Assembly (NCBI RefSeq): GCF_003343245.1 | Contig: NZ_CP024901.1 | Span: forward strand, 3,286,001 to 3,350,000 | Source of the DNA: Photorhabdus laumondii subsp. laumondii | GTDB lineage: Bacteria; Pseudomonadota; Gammaproteobacteria; Enterobacterales; Enterobacteriaceae | Length of the DNA stretch: 64,000 bases | Reading direction: 5' to 3' | In this document: one piece after another, positions 52,272-62,693 of the stretch | Layout of the letters: each line of letters begins with the position of its first letter | Numbering within the stretch: the stretch's first letter is position 1 | Program-made: the position numbers and the translations under genes | The notes under the pieces: model-generated | Seen by the model: only the letters and a program-made list of their open reading frames with translations | Told to the model about the DNA's origin: nothing | Database searches by the model: none

Positions 52272-53519
52272 TTATTTTCCACTTAAAATTCGTGCCGGAT
52301 CAAGTCTACTTGCCCGCCTTGCCGGATACCAACTGGCTAATAAACTCAGAATCAGAGCCGTCGCCAGAACATACAGAACATCCATGCCATGCAACTCAGA
52401 TGGCAGGAAATCAATGAAGTAAACATCACCGGAAAGAAATTGATGCCCGATCAGCTTTTCCAGCCCATGAATAAGCGCTGTCAGATTCAGTGATGCCAAC
52501 ACGCCAGCTACAGCACCAGCAATACTGCCCGTCATCCCCGTCAATAACCCATACCAGAGAAAAACTGCTCTAATTTGCCTATCCTTAGCGCCGAGGGTTC
52601 GCAGGATAGCAATATCACTGCTTTTATCTTTTACCGCCATAATCAGGGTAGAAACGATATTAAAACATGCCACGCCAATCACCAGAATCATCGCCAGATA
52701 CATAATGCTACGTACCATCTGAATATCATGATACATATAGCCATAATTTCTTATCCAACTACTGATATAGACATATTCCTGTGATGCTTCCCCGGCAGAC
52801 CTTACTCGTTGATCAGCGGCAAATACATCATCAACCTTGATTGCAATGCCAGTGATCCCTTGCCCATAATCTAAATATTGTTGAGCATCGGCCAAAGGGA
52901 CCAAAGCCAAACTATGATCAAGCAAACCACTCAATTGAAAAATCCCGCTAACTTGTAAACGAATCCGTTTTGGTTGCAACAGTTTCATTTCGGGATCATT
53001 GTTCGGGATCATGACAGTCAACCAATCACCCTGCTTAACCTTTAAAGCATTAGCAACTCCCTGCCCCAGAATGACCTGTTGATGACCCGCCTGAAAATTT
53101 TGCCAGACATTATCTTGGACAAATTGTGGTAATGAGCTGACCTGAGATTCCGTGGCTAAATCAACCCCTCTCACCTGAACAGCATGCAAGCTGGCACCTT
53201 TTTCCATCAATCCAGTGAAAGTAATATAAGGTGAAGCCGCAACCACACCGGTGGTGTTTTTTACCCGTTCCAATGCAGGCTGCCACTGTTCAAAAGGCTG
53301 ATGAACCGTATAAATTTCACCATGAGGAACAACAGAAAGGATGCGGTTTCTCAATTCTCGTTCAAAACCATTCATGGCACTTAGACCAATGATGAGAACA
53401 GCGACACCAAGCATAATCCCTAACGTAGAAATCACCGAAATCAGAGATACCATACCGCCACGGCGACGCCCGCGACTAAATCTCAAGGCAGTGACCAAAG
53501 AGAGAGGCAAATTCGCCAT
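52272..53519 (-). CDS. lolE: Lipoprotein-releasing ABC transporter permease LolE
   Basis: This 415-residue inner-membrane subunit of LolCDE extracts outer-membrane lipoproteins and passes them to LolA. Four transmembrane helices frame a large periplasmic domain. The N-terminal [20 protein letters not shown] and the C-terminal [18 protein letters not shown] are typical. The start overlaps the lolD stop by one base (TAATG), so translation is coupled. Confidence 0.95.
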   Translation of the reverse strand: MANLPLSLVTALRFSRGRRRGGMVSLISVISTLGIMLGVAVLIIGLSAMNGFERELRNRILSVVPHGEIYTVHQPFEQWQPALERVKNTTGVVAASPYITFTGLMEKGASLHAVQVRGVDLATESQVSSLPQFVQDNVWQNFQAGHQQVILGQGVANALKVKQGDWLTVMIPNNDPEMKLLQPKRIRLQVSGIFQLSGLLDHSLALVPLADAQQYLDYGQGITGIAIKVDDVFAADQRVRSAGEASQEYVYISSWIRNYGYMYHDIQMVRSIMYLAMILVIGVACFNIVSTLIMAVKDKSSDIAILRTLGAKDRQIRAVFLWYGLLTGMTGSIAGAVAGVLASLNLTALIHGLEKLIGHQFLSGDVYFIDFLPSELHGMDVLYVLATALILSLLASWYPARRASRLDPARILSGK

Positions 53520-54223
53520 TACAACGCTCCCGTCACGGTCAATTCATCCTGTAAATAGCCATCACGCATCTCCACCTGACGATTTAACCTGCCGGCGAGA
53601 TTCAAATCATGGGTGACAACCAGAAATGCCGTGCCTTGCTGCCGGTTAAGCTCACCCAATAATGCAAAGATGCTATCTGCATTACGTAAATCGAGGTTAC
53701 CGGTAGGTTCATCCGCTAAAACTAAAGAAGGTTCATTAACCAACGCTCTGGCAATTGCCACACGCTGGCGTTCTCCCCCTGACAATTCTGATGGACGGTG
53801 ATGAGCACGCTTCTCCAAACCAACAGCCGCCAGCATTTCGAATGCTTTCTTCTGTGCCTGACCGCGATTTTTACCACCAATTAACAGTGGCATAGCGACA
53901 TTCTCTACCGCATTAAAATCTGGCAACAGATGGTGAAACTGATAAATAAAGCCCAATTCATGATTTCGCAGTTCTGCTCTGGCTCCGGAGGACATTTTAT
54001 TCAAAGAGTGCCCTTTAAAAAGGACTTCACCAGAAGTCGGTGTATCCAACCCACCAAGCAAATGCAGAAGCGTACTCTTACCTGAACCGGAACTTCCCAC
54101 AATCGCCATCATTTCACTCTGATTGATAGCAAAAGTGACATTTTTCAGCACTTCGGTCAGTACTTGCCCTTCCTGGTATTTTTTACACAGATTATTACAC
54201 AACAATAGTGGTTGATTATTCAT
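53519..54223 (-). CDS. lolD: Lipoprotein-releasing ABC transporter ATPase LolD
   Basis: This 234-residue ATPase has Walker [17 protein letters not shown], the signature [15 protein letters not shown] and Walker [13 protein letters not shown]. The start at 54223 ([19 protein letters not shown]) matches the family; the longer frame runs into lolC. It overlaps the lolC end by 8 bp. Confidence 0.95.
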   Translation of the reverse strand: MNNQPLLLCNNLCKKYQEGQVLTEVLKNVTFAINQSEMMAIVGSSGSGKSTLLHLLGGLDTPTSGEVLFKGHSLNKMSSGARAELRNHELGFIYQFHHLLPDFNAVENVAMPLLIGGKNRGQAQKKAFEMLAAVGLEKRAHHRPSELSGGERQRVAIARALVNEPSLVLADEPTGNLDLRNADSIFALLGELNRQQGTAFLVVTHDLNLAGRLNRQVEMRDGYLQDELTVTGAL

Positions 54224-55418
54224 AACGCAAAGCCTCAGCAGGTTGAATGGCAGCAGCACGCCAGGAAGGATATAACGTAGACAATAGAGCAATCGCCATC
54301 GCTGAAATTGCGATTGTAGCAACCTGTAGCGGCTCAATGGCAACAGGCAGCTCAACACCTGAGGTCAATAAGCCAATCAGTGGCATTAAGTTATTAAGCT
54401 GACTGGAAAGCAGAACACCAAGCCCAGTTCCCAGTAAAGTGCCGATGATCCCGGCTCCGGCTCCCTGGATCATAAAAATCGCCATAACCTGACGACGTAC
54501 CAGTCCCTGTGTCTGCAAAATCGCCACTTCTCCCTGTTTTTCCATGACCAGTAAACCAAGCGAAGTGATGATATTGAACGCAGCCACGGCAATAATCAGG
54601 CTTAACAATAAGCCCATCATATTTTTTTCCATCCTGACCGCTTGGAAAAACTCACCTTTACGTTCGCGCCAATCTTTCCATAACAACCCTTCCGGCATGG
54701 TTTGTAAGCTCAAACTATCTACAGCCAATGGTTCTGAGAGATAGAGACGCCAGCCAGTGATGTGACCTGGTGGATAGCGCATCAGACGAGCTGCATCTTG
54801 CTGATTAACCAGAATCTGTGTGCCATCGACTTCGCTATTAGACGCAAAAGTGCCAATAACAGTAAATAGACGCTGACTAGGAATACGCCCCATTGGTGTC
54901 AACTGACTTGCACCAGGCACCATCAGGCGAATGCGATCACCGCGTTTTACCCCAAGCTCCCCAGCCAGTTTTTCGCCCAAAATAGCATTGTAGCTACCGG
55001 GTTCAAGTTGATGACGATAAGCGCCGGTTAAATATTCAGTCAGCGGCTCATATTCATCAAAAGCGATACCCAGCATCACACCAACACCGACATTCCGGGC
55101 GCTTTGCAATACAACATCCCCCATCACCAATGGCGTCATCCTGTCAACCTGCTTGAGAGCCGCAAGTTCACTGGCAGGATGCGCTTTTGGGTCTAGCGAG
55201 CCGTTTACCGACGTCACAACCGCCTGTGGCATCAAGCCAAGAATACTGGTTTCCAGTGAACGCTCAAAACCATTCATCACAGACAATACTGTAATTAATG
55301 CGGCAACACCGAGAGTAATGCCAATGGTTGACAGCCAGGAAACAAACCGACCAAATTTATCAGCCGCCCGACCACGCATATACCGCAAACCTATAAATAA
55401 TGAGACAGATTGAAACAT
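54216..55418 (-). CDS. lolC: Lipoprotein-releasing ABC transporter permease LolC
   Basis: This 400-residue first gene of lolCDE encodes the permease that binds LolA. It begins [20 protein letters not shown], has the family MNGFERSL motif near residue 50, a periplasmic domain, and three C-terminal helices ending [13 protein letters not shown]. It is divergent from mfd across 200 bp, in which no other gene is seen. Confidence 0.95.
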   Translation of the reverse strand: MFQSVSLFIGLRYMRGRAADKFGRFVSWLSTIGITLGVAALITVLSVMNGFERSLETSILGLMPQAVVTSVNGSLDPKAHPASELAALKQVDRMTPLVMGDVVLQSARNVGVGVMLGIAFDEYEPLTEYLTGAYRHQLEPGSYNAILGEKLAGELGVKRGDRIRLMVPGASQLTPMGRIPSQRLFTVIGTFASNSEVDGTQILVNQQDAARLMRYPPGHITGWRLYLSEPLAVDSLSLQTMPEGLLWKDWRERKGEFFQAVRMEKNMMGLLLSLIIAVAAFNIITSLGLLVMEKQGEVAILQTQGLVRRQVMAIFMIQGAGAGIIGTLLGTGLGVLLSSQLNNLMPLIGLLTSGVELPVAIEPLQVATIAISAMAIALLSTLYPSWRAAAIQPAEALRYE

Positions 55419-55615
55419 GAAATCTGTTACGCCCCTGTTGCCAAAGCAAAGTGTTCGGGGATAATAAAGGGTAGTTATATTTTATGGAACCACCAACATC
55501 CAGATTCTGTGGTTTTTTTATTTTCTCTCAACCCGCCAGCGTGTTTACTTGAAGACCATTATGTGTCGAAAGCCTGTTGGGAATGGACTGAATCATAGAG
55601 AACACATTGACGCCT

Positions 55616-58600
55616 ATGTCCTCAAAATATCGTTATGAACTTCCCGAACGTCGCGGTGATAACCGTCAATTAGGCCAACTTACTGGTGCCGCTTGCGCGG
55701 TAGAGTGTGCTGAAATTATCGAACGCCATCAAGGCCCTGTCGTACTGATAACCAAGGATATGCAAAACGCCTTACGTCTGCATGATGAAATCCATCAGTT
55801 TACCGACTGCTCCGTTGATCTCCTTTCCGATTGGGAAACACTGCCGTATGACAGTTTTTCTCCTCATCAGGAGATCATTTCCAACCGTCTGTCTACACTT
55901 TACCGTCTGCCGACGATGACCAAAGGTGTTTTAATCCTGCCGATAAATACCTTAATGCAACGGGTTTGCCCTCATGAGTACCTTAACGGGCATGCACTCG
56001 TTATGCACAAAGATCAGAGACTCTCACGGGATAAACTCCGTACTGAATTAGAACAGGCTGGCTATCGTAGTGTCGAACAAGTTCTTGAACACGGCGAATT
56101 CGCTACTCGTGGCGCACTACTTGATCTTTTCCCTATGGGAAGTGAGCATCCCTATCGTATTGATTTTTTCGATGATGAAATCGACAGCTTACGCATTTTC
56201 GATGTTGACAGCCAACGCACGCTGACTGAAGTTAAACAAATCAACCTACTGCCTGCTCATGAATTCCCAACCGATAAAGAGACAATTGAACTGTTTCGCA
56301 GCCAGTGGCGGGAACGTTTTGAAGTCCGTCGTGACAATGAGCATATTTATCAGCAAGTCAGTAAAGGCACGTTACCGGCCGGGATAGAATACTGGCAACC
56401 GTTGTTTTTTAACCAACCCTTGCCTTCATTGTTTGATTATCTACCCGACAACACTTTGCTTATCAGTCAAGAAATAAACCATTCCGCCGAACGTTTTTGG
56501 CAAGACATCCAACAACGCTTTGAGAGCCGTAAAATTGACCCAATGCGCCCTCTCTTACCCCCAGAAGAGCTTTGGCTTCCGGCTGACAATTTATTCTCAG
56601 CGCTAAAAAACTGGCCCCGCATTCAACTTAAAACAGAGGAATTGAGCAAAAAAGCGAGTCACGTAAATCTTGATTATCAACTGCTGCCTGATCTCTCCGT
56701 TGTTGCGCAAAATAAGGCACCTCTGGATAAGCTTCGCCGATTCCTTGAACAATTCAGTGGCCGCGTTATTTTCTCTGTTGAGAGCGAAGGACGGAAAGAA
56801 ACGTTACAGGAATTATTGTCACGAATAAAGATTAAACCCATTAAAATCAGCAAATTGCATCAAGCACAACAGCCAGGTCACTTTTTGATGATTGGTGCCG
56901 CTGAACATGGTTTTATCGATACAAAGAATGAACTGGCTCTAATCTGTGAAAGCGACATGCTTGGTGAACGTGTTGTCCGCCGCCGTCAAGATACCCGTCG
57001 CACGATTAATACCGATACCCTGATCCGTAACCTTGCAGAATTACGCCCCAGTCAGCCAGTGGTCCATTTGGAACATGGCGTTGGTCGTTACCAGGGGCTA
57101 ACTACGCTGGAAGCAGGTGGTATCAAAGCTGAATATCTGATCTTAAGTTATGCCGGTAACGACAAACTTTATGTTCCGGTCTCTTCCCTGCATTTGATCA
57201 GCCGCTACGCAGGGGGTGCTGATGAAAATGCCCCATTACATAAATTGGGCGGAGAGGCATGGAACAAAGCCCGCCAGAAAGCTGCCGAAAAAGTACGCGA
57301 TGTCGCTGCGGAGTTGCTTGACATTTATGCTCACCGCGCCGTAAAACCAGGATTTGCGTTTAAACATGATTGGGAACAATACCAATTGTTCTGTCAAAGC
57401 TTTCCATTTGAAACAACGCCAGATCAGGAACAGGCAATTAACGCAGTTCTGAATGATATGTGTCAGCCAATCGCGATGGATCGCTTAATTTGCGGTGATG
57501 TAGGCTTTGGCAAAACCGAAGTTGCAATGCGCTCCGCATTTCTGGCAGTCCATAATGACAAGCAGGTGGCGGTCCTGGTTCCGACAACCCTGTTGGCTCA
57601 GCAACATTTTGATAATTTCCGCGACCGTTTTGCTAATTGGCCTGTACGTATTGAGATGATATCCCGTTTCCGCAGCGCCAAGGAACAGCAACAAATCGTT
57701 GAAATGGCAGCCGAAGGTAAAGTCGATATTATTATTGGTACGCATAAGTTGCTACAAAGCGACTTGCGCTGGAAAGACCTGGGTTTGTTAATTGTGGATG
57801 AAGAGCATCGGTTTGGTGTTCGCCACAAAGAGCAGATCAAAGCCATGCGTGCCGATGTCGATATTCTGACCCTCACCGCAACCCCTATTCCACGAACGCT
57901 CAATATGGCAATGAGTAGTATGCGGGATCTCTCAATTATTTCGACCCCGCCCGCTCGCCGTCTGGCAGTCAAAACCTTCGTGCGCGAATATGACAGTTTG
58001 CTGGTGCGAGAAGCCATACTGCGTGAAGTTTTGCGCGGTGGTCAAGTCTACTACCTCTATAATGATGTTGAAAATATTGAGAAAGCGAAGCTGCGTCTTG
58101 AAGAATTAGTACCAGAAGCACGGATCGCCATTGGTCATGGGCAGATGCGTGAACGGGATTTGGAACGGGTGATGACCGATTTCCATCATCAACGATTTAA
58201 TGTTCTGATTTGTACCACAATTATTGAGACAGGCATCGATATTCCAAGCGCCAATACCATCATTATTGAACGTGCTGACCATTTTGGCCTGGCCCAACTG
58301 CACCAATTGCGGGGGCGTGTCGGACGTTCTCACCATCAGGCTTATGCTTACCTGCTGACACCACATCCGAAAGCAATGACAACCGACGCACACAAACGTC
58401 TGGAAGCCATCGCCTCCCTTGAAGATTTAGGGGCGGGTTTTGCACTGGCAACTCACGATCTTGAAATCCGTGGAGCCGGCGAACTCCTAGGTGAAGAACA
58501 AAGCGGTCAGATGACAACAATCGGCTTCACTCTCTACATGGAGCTGTTAGAAAGTGCTGTCGATGCACTAAAAGCAGGCCGCAAACCCTCACTTGAAGAC

Positions 58601-59062
58601 TTGACCAATAGTCAAACTGACGTTGAATTGCGGATGCCTATTTTGTTACCTGATGATTATATTCCTGATGTCAATATGCGTTTGTCTTTTTATAAACGTA
58701 TTGCCAGCGCCAAAGACGCATCAGAATTAGCAGAATTGAAGGTTGAATTGATAGACCGGTTCGGCACATTACCTGATCCGGGGCGTCACTTATTACACTC
58801 AGCAGCCATTCGCCTGTTAGCTCAGAAATTAGGTATTAAACGAATAGAAGCCCATGAAAAGGGAGGGTTCATTGAGTTTAGTGAAAAAAATAAAGTTGAT
58901 CCAACTTATCTGATCGGCCTGTTACAAAAACAACCTGAAATTTATCGGTTGGATGGCCCCGCTAAACTTAAATTCATCATTGATCTGAACGAAAGAACGG
59001 CACGCCTGGAATTCATTCAGCAATTACTTGATACTTTTGAACATCATCAGATCTGCTCTTAA
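55616..59062 (+). CDS. mfd: Transcription-repair coupling factor Mfd
   Basis: This 1148-residue ATP-dependent translocase displaces RNA polymerase stalled at lesions and recruits UvrA. It has the UvrB-like N-terminus (ETLPYDSFSPHQEIISNRLS), the RNA polymerase interaction domain (VHLEHGVGRYQGL), Walker A GDVGFGKTEVAMRSAF, the DEEH box VDEEHRFGVRHKEQ, and TRG motif region (LHQLRGRVGRSHHQAYAYLL). The ATG at 55616 aligns with the E. coli start; an in-frame TTG at 55607 has better spacing to the weak GAG and would add three residues. Confidence 0.96.
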   Translation: MSSKYRYELPERRGDNRQLGQLTGAACAVECAEIIERHQGPVVLITKDMQNALRLHDEIHQFTDCSVDLLSDWETLPYDSFSPHQEIISNRLSTLYRLPTMTKGVLILPINTLMQRVCPHEYLNGHALVMHKDQRLSRDKLRTELEQAGYRSVEQVLEHGEFATRGALLDLFPMGSEHPYRIDFFDDEIDSLRIFDVDSQRTLTEVKQINLLPAHEFPTDKETIELFRSQWRERFEVRRDNEHIYQQVSKGTLPAGIEYWQPLFFNQPLPSLFDYLPDNTLLISQEINHSAERFWQDIQQRFESRKIDPMRPLLPPEELWLPADNLFSALKNWPRIQLKTEELSKKASHVNLDYQLLPDLSVVAQNKAPLDKLRRFLEQFSGRVIFSVESEGRKETLQELLSRIKIKPIKISKLHQAQQPGHFLMIGAAEHGFIDTKNELALICESDMLGERVVRRRQDTRRTINTDTLIRNLAELRPSQPVVHLEHGVGRYQGLTTLEAGGIKAEYLILSYAGNDKLYVPVSSLHLISRYAGGADENAPLHKLGGEAWNKARQKAAEKVRDVAAELLDIYAHRAVKPGFAFKHDWEQYQLFCQSFPFETTPDQEQAINAVLNDMCQPIAMDRLICGDVGFGKTEVAMRSAFLAVHNDKQVAVLVPTTLLAQQHFDNFRDRFANWPVRIEMISRFRSAKEQQQIVEMAAEGKVDIIIGTHKLLQSDLRWKDLGLLIVDEEHRFGVRHKEQIKAMRADVDILTLTATPIPRTLNMAMSSMRDLSIISTPPARRLAVKTFVREYDSLLVREAILREVLRGGQVYYLYNDVENIEKAKLRLEELVPEARIAIGHGQMRERDLERVMTDFHHQRFNVLICTTIIETGIDIPSANTIIIERADHFGLAQLHQLRGRVGRSHHQAYAYLLTPHPKAMTTDAHKRLEAIASLEDLGAGFALATHDLEIRGAGELLGEEQSGQMTTIGFTLYMELLESAVDALKAGRKPSLEDLTNSQTDVELRMPILLPDDYIPDVNMRLSFYKRIASAKDASELAELKVELIDRFGTLPDPGRHLLHSAAIRLLAQKLGIKRIEAHEKGGFIEFSEKNKVDPTYLIGLLQKQPEIYRLDGPAKLKFIIDLNERTARLEFIQQLLDTFEHHQICS

Positions 59063-59780
59063 GTCATTTTCACTTCCCCTATGATTGATCATCAGTCTGT
59101 GGGGAAGTACTGTGATTTAATTCACACTGTACAGCTATCTGTCTCTTCCACGTAAATCTGTCAAAATCAAGACTCATCTTCATCTGCACTATTGAATAAT
59201 TATGCTGTGATTTATTCATCAATATTTATTCTAAGATAACAAGCATAGCAAACTATGTGACCGGTGTGAGTGAGTGCAGCCAACAAAGAAGCAACTTGAA
59301 AGATAACGGGTACAATAGTAATAACAGCCTGTATTATTAATCTGATACAAAAATTTATTTTTTATCTGAATGATATCTCTCCTGTTGTAATAATAATTTT
59401 TCATTATACAATAATCATTTCATATAATTAACAACAATATATTCTAGAAAAGAAGAAGATGAATTATCCATCTACATACGCCCATTTATCCTTAATCAGC
59501 ACTCAATGAAAGTGATCGTACCAGTTTTTTGGTATCTTAATAACCCCGTCAAACTTTGCCTTAATGTAACAATCAATCAAATATATTGATTAACTATATA
59601 AATTACATTCAAACATATTGCTTATTACAAAATAGATTATTAGATATTCTTAAATATTATATTATCTTTTAATTGCGTTATCTTACACTTCGTCTATACC
59701 AGTTAACTAAATCTCTATTTATCTATTTTTAAGAAATTAAATAATAAATATATTTACAACAAGCACGAGAAACCATAATT
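59063..59780. other. Intergenic region, mfd / isnA
   Basis: These 718 bases include a dyad after mfd (ACTTCCCC at 59072-59079 with GGGGAAGT at 59101-59108), a truncated ERIC and a very AT-rich upstream region of isnA from about 59315. Such AT-rich promoters are often silenced by H-NS; that is inference here. Confidence 0.5.
59244..59314 (-). repeat. Truncated ERIC element
   Basis: About 70 bp corresponding to one half of an ERIC (CTATGTGACCGGTGTGAGTG, then GCAACTTGAAAGATAACGGG). The other half is absent. Confidence 0.82.
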
Positions 59781-60758
59781 ATGCAAAGTGTCACCGCTAA
59801 CAATATTACATCCGAGAATGTTTCCTTGAATAATATTTCTATGCAAATTCTGCGCGAATTGTTGCAATATCGCAGGCACCTTACTGATCCAGTGAAAAAT
59901 TCAGCTAAAGAAGAAGAGATTATTAAAACTGTACAATTACCCAGAATTGAATACTTTATCAAGAATAAAAAGCCTATCGAATTCATTCTACCGGCATTCC
60001 CAACCAAGTCACCAAACATAAATAAAGTACTTGGTACTGCCCCTGATATGGCAGAACGCTTATCTTTGATTTTTCTTAATTCTTTTTGCCAACGTATCCA
60101 GCTTTATTATCCTCCTGGTGCTCGCATTATTATTTGTTCTGATGGACATGTTTTCGGTGATCTCATTCATGTCAGTGATGAAGTTATCAGCCAATACCAT
60201 GAAGATATTAAACAATTACTTCATGAAGTGGGTGCTATCAATTTAAGTACATTTAACCTCAATGACGATAAGGAACTCTGCGAACATAGTGATGATTTTA
60301 ATTTACAGAGACAGATGTTAGTAAAACATTATGCCCGCTCAGAGGCATCTATCAAAGACGAACTGTTGCAAAATAATAACGGATTACAATTATACCGTGC
60401 AGTCACCCGCTTTTTATATGAAGACAGCTTATTACCTGGTTACACCGGATCAAACAATGCCCTACAGAAAGATGCCAAACAAAGAGCTATCGGTGTTATT
60501 CAACGAAGTTGGGCATGGGGAAGTTTATTAGATACTCATTTCCCAAAAGCCATACGTCTGTCTATTCATCCTCAACCAGCAGACAGTATTAAATTTGGTA
60601 TTCATATGATGCCAACCCGGGATGATTGGTTAACCCCTTGGCATGGTGTCGCAGCCAATGTAAATGGGCAATTTATACTTATGAAACACAAAGAAGTTCA
60701 GATGATGGGCGGAAAATTAGTAAATATTCATGGAAAACCCAGTCACTATGTAATTTGA
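59781..60758 (+). CDS. isnA: Isocyanide (isonitrile) synthase IsnA/PvcA family
   Basis: This 325-residue protein is of the DIT1/PvcA family. IsnA converts the amino group of L-tyrosine to an isonitrile using a carbon from ribulose 5-phosphate. Recognisable stretches are LPAFPTKSPNINKVLGTAPD, ARIIICSDGHVFGDL and HPQPADSIKFGIHMMP, ending in a segment with TPWHGVAANVNG. In Photorhabdus and Xenorhabdus isnAB makes the aglycone of rhabduscin, an inhibitor of insect phenoloxidase. The gene lies 11 bp before isnB. Confidence 0.9.
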   Translation: MQSVTANNITSENVSLNNISMQILRELLQYRRHLTDPVKNSAKEEEIIKTVQLPRIEYFIKNKKPIEFILPAFPTKSPNINKVLGTAPDMAERLSLIFLNSFCQRIQLYYPPGARIIICSDGHVFGDLIHVSDEVISQYHEDIKQLLHEVGAINLSTFNLNDDKELCEHSDDFNLQRQMLVKHYARSEASIKDELLQNNNGLQLYRAVTRFLYEDSLLPGYTGSNNALQKDAKQRAIGVIQRSWAWGSLLDTHFPKAIRLSIHPQPADSIKFGIHMMPTRDDWLTPWHGVAANVNGQFILMKHKEVQMMGGKLVNIHGKPSHYVI

Positions 60759-60769
60759 AGGAAAATAGC

Positions 60770-61615
60770 ATGACAGAATTAAATAGCTTTCAGACAGAAG
60801 AAATAACCCCTTTTGGTTTAAAAATTACGCCTCAATATTCCGATCAACATATTGATACATTACCAGTGGAACAACTGAAAGAACTGGCAAGAAAACACCA
60901 TCTGCTTATATTACGTGGTTTTAAATCTGATTTATCTGATCACGAAAAATATGAAAAATATGCCCGTAATTGGGGAGAAATAATGATGTGGCCGTTTGGT
61001 GCTATTTTAGATGTTCGTGAACACCAAGATGCTACCGATCACGTTTTTGATAATAGCTATATGCCGTTGCACTGGGATGGCATGTACAAACCAACAATTC
61101 CCGAATTTATTATGTTCCATTGCGCCCACGCACCTGAAAGCGATCAAGGGGGCAGGACAACCTTTGTCAATACTCGCCGTGTTGTTGCTAATGCTACTCA
61201 ACAGCAATTAGAACAGTGGAAGAATATATCGATTACTTATCGCATTAATAAAGTCACTCATTATGGCGGGGAAGTTCACTCTCCTTTAGTGGAAGAACAT
61301 CCGGACAGAAATGGATTCGTTATCAGATATAACGAACCGGCAGTAGATGGAGAAAAATTCCTAAATAAACATGCTATTGAATATCATAATATCAACCCCG
61401 ATCAAGTAGCAGAATTTCAACAAGATTTTATCAATATATTATATGATAAGCGCCATTTATATGCTCATGCATGGAAAAAAAGTGATCTGGTGATTGTGGA
61501 TAATTTCTCTCTGCTACATGGCCGTGAAGGATTTACTTCCAAATCAGAACGGCATTTACAGAGAATCCATATTCAATCTAATCCAGCATTTAATAATCAG
61601 GCGTTAAGATCATAG
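60770..61615 (+). CDS. isnB: Fe(II)/2-oxoglutarate oxygenase IsnB/PvcB family
   Basis: This 281-residue TauD-like oxygenase has iron ligands His101 and Asp103 (LHWDGMY) and His250 (LLHGREGF). IsnB oxidatively decarboxylates the tyrosine isonitrile to the vinyl isonitrile. The ATG at 60770 follows GAAGG at good spacing; the longer upstream frame overlaps isnA and is rejected. The glycosyltransferase gene that completes rhabduscin is not adjacent. Confidence 0.9.
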   Translation: MTELNSFQTEEITPFGLKITPQYSDQHIDTLPVEQLKELARKHHLLILRGFKSDLSDHEKYEKYARNWGEIMMWPFGAILDVREHQDATDHVFDNSYMPLHWDGMYKPTIPEFIMFHCAHAPESDQGGRTTFVNTRRVVANATQQQLEQWKNISITYRINKVTHYGGEVHSPLVEEHPDRNGFVIRYNEPAVDGEKFLNKHAIEYHNINPDQVAEFQQDFINILYDKRHLYAHAWKKSDLVIVDNFSLLHGREGFTSKSERHLQRIHIQSNPAFNNQALRS

Positions 61616-61652
61616 TATTATTATATAACCGAAGGACTAGAAAGATGATTAT

Positions 61653-61685
61653 TTTGACTCCCATTATCATATATTGGGAGTCAAA
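61653..61685 (+). terminator. Hairpin downstream of isnB
   Basis: TTTGACTCCCA (61653-61663) and TGGGAGTCAAA (61675-61685) form a perfect 11-bp dyad 38 bp after the isnB stop. No long T-run follows. Confidence 0.55.
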
Positions 61686-62094
61686 CGATCCATCCCTATG
61701 AAAAATTGTATTTATTAGTCGAATCCTTCCCAATAATTTATTATCCCGATAAATACCCCTATTTTTAATAGCCTTATTTACATCTCCAAGTAAAAAAAGA
61801 AACATTTCATCTATAAAAATCCGACACAACCATCTGATAATAAAGAAATAGTTATATTCATAAAAATATAACCAATATCCATATAATGTTTTTAATAAAG
61901 AAAAATTTTACTCAACCATTCTTTGAACCATCACATTTTACATAGCTTGAGCCAGCCCTACAGGTCACATTCCAAAGTATTGTGCCTACTGACCAGAATT
62001 GGCCGTTAATACGCCAGCCCAGTGCACAAAAACGATATCATTGAGATCAACACTGCTATTAGCAAAATATTGAATACCGGTGTTGGCTCCCACA
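61686..62094. other. Intergenic or decayed region after isnB
   Basis: No intact gene is seen in about 410 bp. On the minus strand, about 61990-62090 reads as an interrupted frame (NTGIQYFANSSVDLND then FVHWAG) that may be a remnant of a lost coding sequence. Confidence 0.4.
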
Positions 62095-62382
62095 CTAATT
62101 AATTAGTTCCTTTTCAAACAATGTCTTATTTTCCTGAAAAGAAAATAAAACATTAGGAATGTCATTTTTATTCAACGGATTCTTTACATCACTGGTACTT
62201 CTATTCCAGTGATACTTCCCATTAGTTTCTTCGAACCGATGAATATTACCTTTTTCACCCTTAGAGAACCTAACTTCTTTATTATCATAATTTTTGGAGC
62301 TTGGAATTGAGTTTTCAAAAAATTTCAATGAGTCTTTTGGTTCTATTCTGGGTTCGCTTGGAAAACGGAAAATACCCCACAT
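62095..62382 (-). CDS. Small ORF resembling the tail of a polymorphic toxin
   Basis: The 95-residue frame has the pattern GNIHRFEETNGKYHWNRST followed by NPLNKNDIPNVLF. This recalls C-terminal domains of Rhs/CDI-type polymorphic toxins, in which IHRF and YHW motifs precede a DIP segment. It starts without a good ribosome binding site and its upstream frame has stop codons, so it may be an orphan toxin tail rather than a working gene. The recognition is from memory and weak. Confidence 0.4.
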   Translation of the reverse strand: MWGIFRFPSEPRIEPKDSLKFFENSIPSSKNYDNKEVRFSKGEKGNIHRFEETNGKYHWNRSTSDVKNPLNKNDIPNVLFSFQENKTLFEKELIN

Positions 62383-62693
62383 TAAGCTTGTTTTTTATAC
62401 AAACTGATATTATCTAATATGATTACCGATTTTATCCATTTCCTTCCATTCCATCAGGGTGAGTCTCAAACCTGAAACCTCCCAGATAATTAAGCCTATT
62501 CTAATACGTTATTTTATAAATTCGAATTGGCAACAATTCGCGTACTGGCTTGACCTTTTAAGTGCACTATAATATGCTGAAAAGGAATAAACTGAGAAAC
62601 TTAACTGCCTGCGAGTGAGCGCTTATTGTCGCTCTCTGTTGGATTAAATGGTTTTCATGCCAAACATAAAATAGATGAAATTGTGACTTGATT
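62383..62693. other. Intergenic region upstream of the Ham1-like gene
   Basis: Nothing certain is seen in these 311 bases. The part from 62530 to 62690 is less AT-rich and should contain the promoter of the next gene. Confidence 0.4.

Noticed and set aside
61590..61829. 79-codon minus-strand frame after isnB
   Set aside because: It overlaps the isnB end and the hairpin, and its sequence shows no family features.
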